Source: Ilumatobacteraceae bacterium (GTDB lineage Bacteria; Actinomycetota; Acidimicrobiia; Acidimicrobiales; Ilumatobacteraceae). Taken from it: DNA of 42,534 nt. A program made the translations under genes and the position numbers. The notes under the pieces were generated by a model. It was not told the origin of the DNA. It made no database searches and was given only the letters and a program-made list of their open reading frames with translations. This document shows, piece by piece, positions 39,289 through 42,534 of the stretch (its first letter is position 1; every line of letters starts with the position of its first letter). The stretch is taken from positions 1-42,534 of the forward strand of contig JANYKU010000035.1 in NCBI GenBank assembly GCA_025358075.1. The letters run 5' to 3'.

Positions 39289-39307
39289 CGTTCCGATATC
39301 CGGAACG
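39289..39307. promoter_or_regulatory. Operator-like palindrome, site D (nitroreductase/HDO2 divergent gap)
   Basis: CGTTCCGATATCCGGAACG, a perfect inverted repeat CGTTCC-N7-GGAACG. It lies between the nitroreductase start (39245) and the di-iron oxidase start (39374). Confidence 0.65.
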
Positions 39308-39373
39308 CCGACCTTGAGGACCGGCGGTGCGAGTGCGACAGTCGGCGTGTACCGAAACACGAGGGGGTTCGTC

Positions 39374-40078
39374 ATGGCGTTCGATGGTGAAGCATTCGTA
39401 GAGGAGATACGCGCGGAACTGGTCGCCTCGGGCCGCACCCTCGACAAGGCCCGCTGGGTCGAGCGCGTTGTGCAGGGCGAAGCGACGAAGGAAGAGCTCG
39501 TTGGCTGGGCTCGCCAGCACTATCACGGCGTCACGTATCACACGCGTCGGTTCCTCTCGATCTGGTTGGGGCGCATCCCCTACGAGATGACCGAGAGCGT
39601 GATCGAGAACATCGGCGAAGAGGTGCTCGGCATCCAGTCGAAGTCGGGCCACGGTCACCTGCACTGGTTGTTCCAGTTCACTCGCGCCCTTGGCGCACCC
39701 GACGAGGTGATCACGACCGCAACACCCAACGTCGAGGCAGTCCTCAGCGAGAGCTTCCTCTACAACCTCGCCCACCAGCGGCCGTGGTACGAGTTCCAGT
39801 TCGGCGCCAGCCTCGGCATCGAGAACCAGATCCCTCCCGCGTACATTCGTGCGGTGGAGGGCTTCAAGCACCACTACGGCGACTTGCTCGAGCCCGACGA
39901 CTACGCCTTCCACACGATCCACATCATGGTCGACGAAGACCACGGCGGCCACGTCGGCGAGTTCGCCGAACGGTACCTCGACACCGAAGAGAAGCGCCGC
40001 TCGGCGCGGGCCGCATACTTCGCCGGGGCCGAGGCCACTCGCCGTTGCTGGGATGCCTACGAAGGGGTGTCGTGGTAG
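39374..40078 (+). CDS. Haem-oxygenase-like di-iron oxidase (HDO) family protein, paralogue 2
   Basis: A 234-aa HDO-superfamily protein, gap-free paralogue of the 35541-36245 product. WARQHYHGVTYHTRRFLSIWLGRIPYE, ENIGEEVLGIQSKSGHGHLHWLFQF and HTIHIMVDEDHGGHVGEFAERYLD are the conserved blocks. His183, Asp187 and His190 form H-x3-D-x2-H. It heads a unit with the two PEP-synthase-like genes: its TAG overlaps the GTG of the next gene (TAGTG). That linkage suggests that the oxidase acts on the phosphorylated product of those enzymes. No HDO enzyme known to me hydroxylates aryl phosphates, so this is a hypothesis. Confidence 0.82.
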   Translation: MAFDGEAFVEEIRAELVASGRTLDKARWVERVVQGEATKEELVGWARQHYHGVTYHTRRFLSIWLGRIPYEMTESVIENIGEEVLGIQSKSGHGHLHWLFQFTRALGAPDEVITTATPNVEAVLSESFLYNLAHQRPWYEFQFGASLGIENQIPPAYIRAVEGFKHHYGDLLEPDDYAFHTIHIMVDEDHGGHVGEFAERYLDTEEKRRSARAAYFAGAEATRRCWDAYEGVSW

Positions 40079-41145
40079 TGGCGGATCACGCCATCTTCTT
40101 CAGCGACTTCCAGGAATCAGACCGGCCCGTCATCGGCGGCAAGTGCGCCAGCCTCGGCGCAATGACACTGGCGGGGTTACCGGTTCCGCCAGGTTTCGCC
40201 GTCACGACGCATGCCTTTGCCGATTCGATGAGCAGAGATCACGTCGGGCCGGTGCTGCACAAGCTCCTCGACGATCTCGACGTCAGCGATTTGCACGCGC
40301 TCAGCGAAGCGGCGGCGCACTGCCGCCAGATGGTCCTCGATGCCGGGCCGTCGGCTGAAGCGGAGGCCACGGTTCGCGCTGGGTATCGCCAGCTGTGCGA
40401 GCACACCGGTGTCGACAACGTCGCGGTGGCGGTGCGGTCCAGCGCCACGGCGGAAGACATGCCCGATGCCTCGTTCGCCGGCCAGCAAGACACCTACCTG
40501 TGGATTCGTGGCGCGGACCGCGTGGTCAACCACGTGGTCCGCTGCTGGGCCAGTCTCTACACCGATCGGGCCGTCGCCTATCGCCACGAGAACGGGTATC
40601 CACATGCCGACGTGGCGATGAGCGTCGCCGTCCAGCAGATGGTTCTGCCGAAAGCGGCAGGGGTGGCCTTCACCTTGAATCCCACCAACGGAGACCGCTC
40701 GACGATCGTGATCGACTCGGCGTTCGGGCTCGGCGAATCGGTGGTCTCGGGCATCGTCACGCCCGACAACTACATGATCGACAAGGTCGTCTTCGAGATC
40801 ACCAAGCGCACGGTGTCTACGAAGGAGCTGGAGTGCTGCATCGAGGATGACGAGATGGTGCAACGGCCGCTCGATGCCGAGCGCAGCACGTCACCGAGTC
40901 TGACCGACGGCGAGATCAAAGAGATCGCCAAGCTTGCTCGTCGAGCCGAGAAGCACTTCGGACGTCCGCAGGATGTCGAGTGGGCGGTCACCGTCGACGA
41001 CGACGGAGGGCACACGGTGCATCTGCTGCAGAGCCGTGCCGAGACGGTGTGGAGCAACAAGCCCCGCCAGGTCAGTCACGGGTTGCACACGGGTGTCGAG
41101 GGAGTCGTCGACAACCTGCTGCGGCCCGTACAAGTCAAACACTGA
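40078..41145 (+). CDS. PEP synthase N-terminal-like protein (phenylphosphate synthase subunit PpsB/CreH-like)
   Basis: A 355-aa ATP-grasp protein equal to the N-terminal half of PEP synthase. FFSDFQESDRPVIGGKCASLGAMTLAGLPVPPGFAVTTHAF is the opening block. AVAVRSSATAEDMPDASFAGQQDTYLWI, GVAFTLNPTNGDRSTIVIDSAFGLGESVVSGIVTPDNY and DVEWAVTVDDDGGHTVHLLQSRAETVW follow. The phosphohistidine domain is absent, as in the stand-alone 40-kDa subunit of Thauera phenylphosphate synthase and in CreH of Corynebacterium p-cresol catabolism. With its partner it would transfer a phosphoryl group from ATP to a phenol. The GTG at 40078 overlaps the HDO2 stop; a GTG two codons upstream is possible. Confidence 0.85.
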   Translation: MADHAIFFSDFQESDRPVIGGKCASLGAMTLAGLPVPPGFAVTTHAFADSMSRDHVGPVLHKLLDDLDVSDLHALSEAAAHCRQMVLDAGPSAEAEATVRAGYRQLCEHTGVDNVAVAVRSSATAEDMPDASFAGQQDTYLWIRGADRVVNHVVRCWASLYTDRAVAYRHENGYPHADVAMSVAVQQMVLPKAAGVAFTLNPTNGDRSTIVIDSAFGLGESVVSGIVTPDNYMIDKVVFEITKRTVSTKELECCIEDDEMVQRPLDAERSTSPSLTDGEIKEIAKLARRAEKHFGRPQDVEWAVTVDDDGGHTVHLLQSRAETVWSNKPRQVSHGLHTGVEGVVDNLLRPVQVKH

Positions 41146-41173
41146 GCGACACAACAACCACTGGGGGAACCTC

Positions 41174-42445
41174 ATGAGCAAGGACCGTTTCGACAGCCCG
41201 TTTTCCATCACCACGCCGCCTGGCGCCGAGGGCTGGGAAGACCTCTACCCGTACCATCTGCTGTTCAGCGAAGCGCGCAAGGACTACGACGAGTCGATGT
41301 TCTGGTTCCGCGACGCGATCCACCTGCCGACGGTCATGCCGCCGTTCGACATGAGCCTGGTCGAGTACGCCTTCGCCTCGCTCGGTTCGTACAACAGCCG
41401 CCACTACATCGTCCCGCCGGCGATGGGCATTGACATTCGCATCGTCAACGGATGGTTCTACCTGGCGCCGGTCGGCGTGGCGAACCCTGCCGACATCCCC
41501 GGTCGCGTCGAGCACTTCATGCAACGCGCCGGGCACTACTACGCCAACTGGGACTCCATCGAGGCGGAGTGGATCGTCAAGGCCAAGGAAGTGATTGCCA
41601 AGCTCGAGGCGCTGAGCTATGAACCGCTGCCCGACATGGTGCCGCTGGAAGTCGTCACCGGGCATGCCGGCCGCAGCAACGTGTACGACTTGCAACACGG
41701 CTATCACGAGCTGGTCGACCTCTCCCTCGAGCTGTGGCAGCTCCACTTCGAGATGCTCAACCTCGGTTACGCCGCGTACCTCGACTACTTCGGGTTCTGC
41801 AAGCAGGTCTTCCCCAGCATCCCAGATCTGTCCATCGCCAAGATGGTCGCCGGCATCGAGGTCGATCTGTTCCGCCCCGACGAGGAGTTGCGTCGCCTCG
41901 CCCGCCTCGCCGTCGAGCGCGGCGTCGCCGACATCCTGTGCGAGGGCACCGTCGACCAAGCGCTGGCCGCTGTTCGTGCTGCAGACGGCGGCGAAGCCTG
42001 GTTGGCCGAGTACGAGAAGGCGAAATATCCGTGGTTCAACTACTCCAACGGAACCGGCTTCTACCACACCGATGCGGTGTGGGCCGAGCGACTCGACATC
42101 CCGTTCTCGTTCATGCGCGGGTACATCCGCAAGCTGCAAGCGGGTGAGGAGATCGACACGCCGCAAGAGGCCGTGATCGCCGAGCGCGATCGCGTCGCGT
42201 CGGAATACATCGACCTCCTCGACGGCGACGACAAGGCCAACTTCGAAGCCAAGCTCGGCCTCAGTCGCACGGTGTTCCACTACGTCGAGAACCACAACTT
42301 CTACGTCGAGCACTGGGGCATCAGCGTGATGTGGCGCAAGATGCGCGAGCTGTCGAACGTGTTCGTCAAGGAAGGGTTCTGGCACGACGTCGACGACATC
42401 TTCATGCTCAAGCGCGACGAGATCCCCACCGCCATCAGCGACATG
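41174..42445 (+). CDS. PEP-utilising enzyme (phenylphosphate synthase subunit PpsA/CreI-like), truncated by a sequence junction
   Basis: About 424 residues are seen from the ATG at 41174 (GGGGGAAC upstream). MSKDRFDSPFSITTPPGAEGWEDLYPYHLLFSEARKDYDE, then long helical blocks (LFMLNLGYAAYLDYF-like region, FHYVENHNFYVEHWG) and WHDVDDIFMLKRDEIPTAISDM agree with the large subunit of phenylphosphate synthase. The C-terminal phosphohistidine domain would follow but is missing, because after about 42445 the sequence turns into a polyketide ketoreductase in another frame. Subunit identity rests on length, order and the adjacent ATP-grasp gene. The His domain cannot be checked. Confidence 0.75.
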
Positions 42446-42450
42446 ACGTT

Positions 42451-42534
42451 CGCCTGGTCGTGCTGTTCTCGAGCATCTCGGGCACGTTCGGTAACCGCGG
42501 CCAGGTCGACTACGCGGCCGCGAGCGACGCGCTC
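42451..42534 (+). other. Polyketide/fatty-acid synthase ketoreductase fragment fused at window end
   Basis: In the frame starting at 42451 the last 84 bases read RLVVLFSSISGTFGNRGQVD then YAAASDAL, open to the edge. This is the conserved KR-domain core of type I polyketide or PUFA synthases (FSS-x-SG-x-FGN-x-GQ-x-DYAAA-x-DAL, catalytic Ser and Tyr). It is +2 relative to the preceding gene and unrelated to it. The switch occurs between about 42443 and 42452. Either a natural fusion or, more likely at a sequence end, an assembly chimera. Confidence 0.7.

Noticed and set aside
1-42534. tRNA or rRNA genes, CRISPR arrays, insertion sequences, phage or attachment sites
   Set aside because: None could be recognised by eye on either strand; no transposase or integrase motifs and no regularly spaced repeats were seen.

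Overview
The window is a high-GC, densely coded stretch of an actinobacterial chromosome, plausibly from the class Acidimicrobiia (Ilumatobacter-like). This rests on gene content: a DnaE2 polymerase with an actinobacterial LexA box, DUF3039 and DUF4031 proteins, a rhodanese/MoeZ-type E1 enzyme and a KstR2-like TetR. Many starts lie 6 to 9 nt after a TAnnnT -10 box, which indicates leaderless transcripts. I saw no rRNA, tRNA, CRISPR array or insertion sequence, and no gene-free stretch longer than 300 bases.

Left part (1-22,400) is mostly housekeeping and accessory genes. In order: a partial TPR-like protein; SOS-controlled dnaE2; a cyclic-2,3-diphosphoglycerate-synthetase-like GTPase beside a 21-codon remnant of carbamate kinase; a PEP-mutase-like and a PfkB enzyme; an ASCH/Nudix pair; DUF3039; an HD hydrolase; DUF4031; and a degenerate RadC/JAB-like protein. 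Next comes an ArsC-like gene with an in-frame UGA exactly at catalytic position 12, followed by a good bacterial SECIS hairpin, so it is probably a selenoprotein. It is followed by GlsB, YceI, PepA, a sugar isomerase, a reverse-strand operon (frameshifted MetE-like gene, orphan molybdenum hydroxylase large subunit, SnoaL), a sirtuin, a rhodanese-E1 fusion and a membrane protein.

Middle part (22,400-32,800): a KstR2-like TetR with an HpaB-type flavin monooxygenase behind a palindromic operator, a class II aldolase, RidA, a methylmalonyl-CoA-mutase-type large subunit, an alternative-oxidase-like di-iron protein, the lower meta-cleavage enzymes DmpG and DmpF, a nitronate monooxygenase and small proteins.

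Right part (32,800-42,450) holds most of a catechol meta-cleavage pathway: DmpH, DmpE, an XylE/DmpB-type catechol 2,3-dioxygenase, and DmpG/DmpF nearby. No classical phenol hydroxylase is present. Instead there are two PEP-synthase-like proteins resembling phenylphosphate synthase (PpsB/PpsA, or CreH/CreI of cresol catabolism), a histidine phosphatase translationally coupled to the dioxygenase, two paralogous [2Fe-2S] ferredoxins, and two paralogous haem-oxygenase-like di-iron oxidases of identical length. The simplest reading is an aerobic route in which the phenol is phosphorylated, hydroxylated as the phosphate ester, dephosphorylated to catechol, and cleaved. Four copies of the palindrome CGTTCC-N7-GGAACG stand before these units, and a single IclR regulator sits among them, so they look like one regulon. 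The last ~85 bases switch abruptly to a polyketide-synthase ketoreductase reading frame, which is probably a chimeric assembly end.
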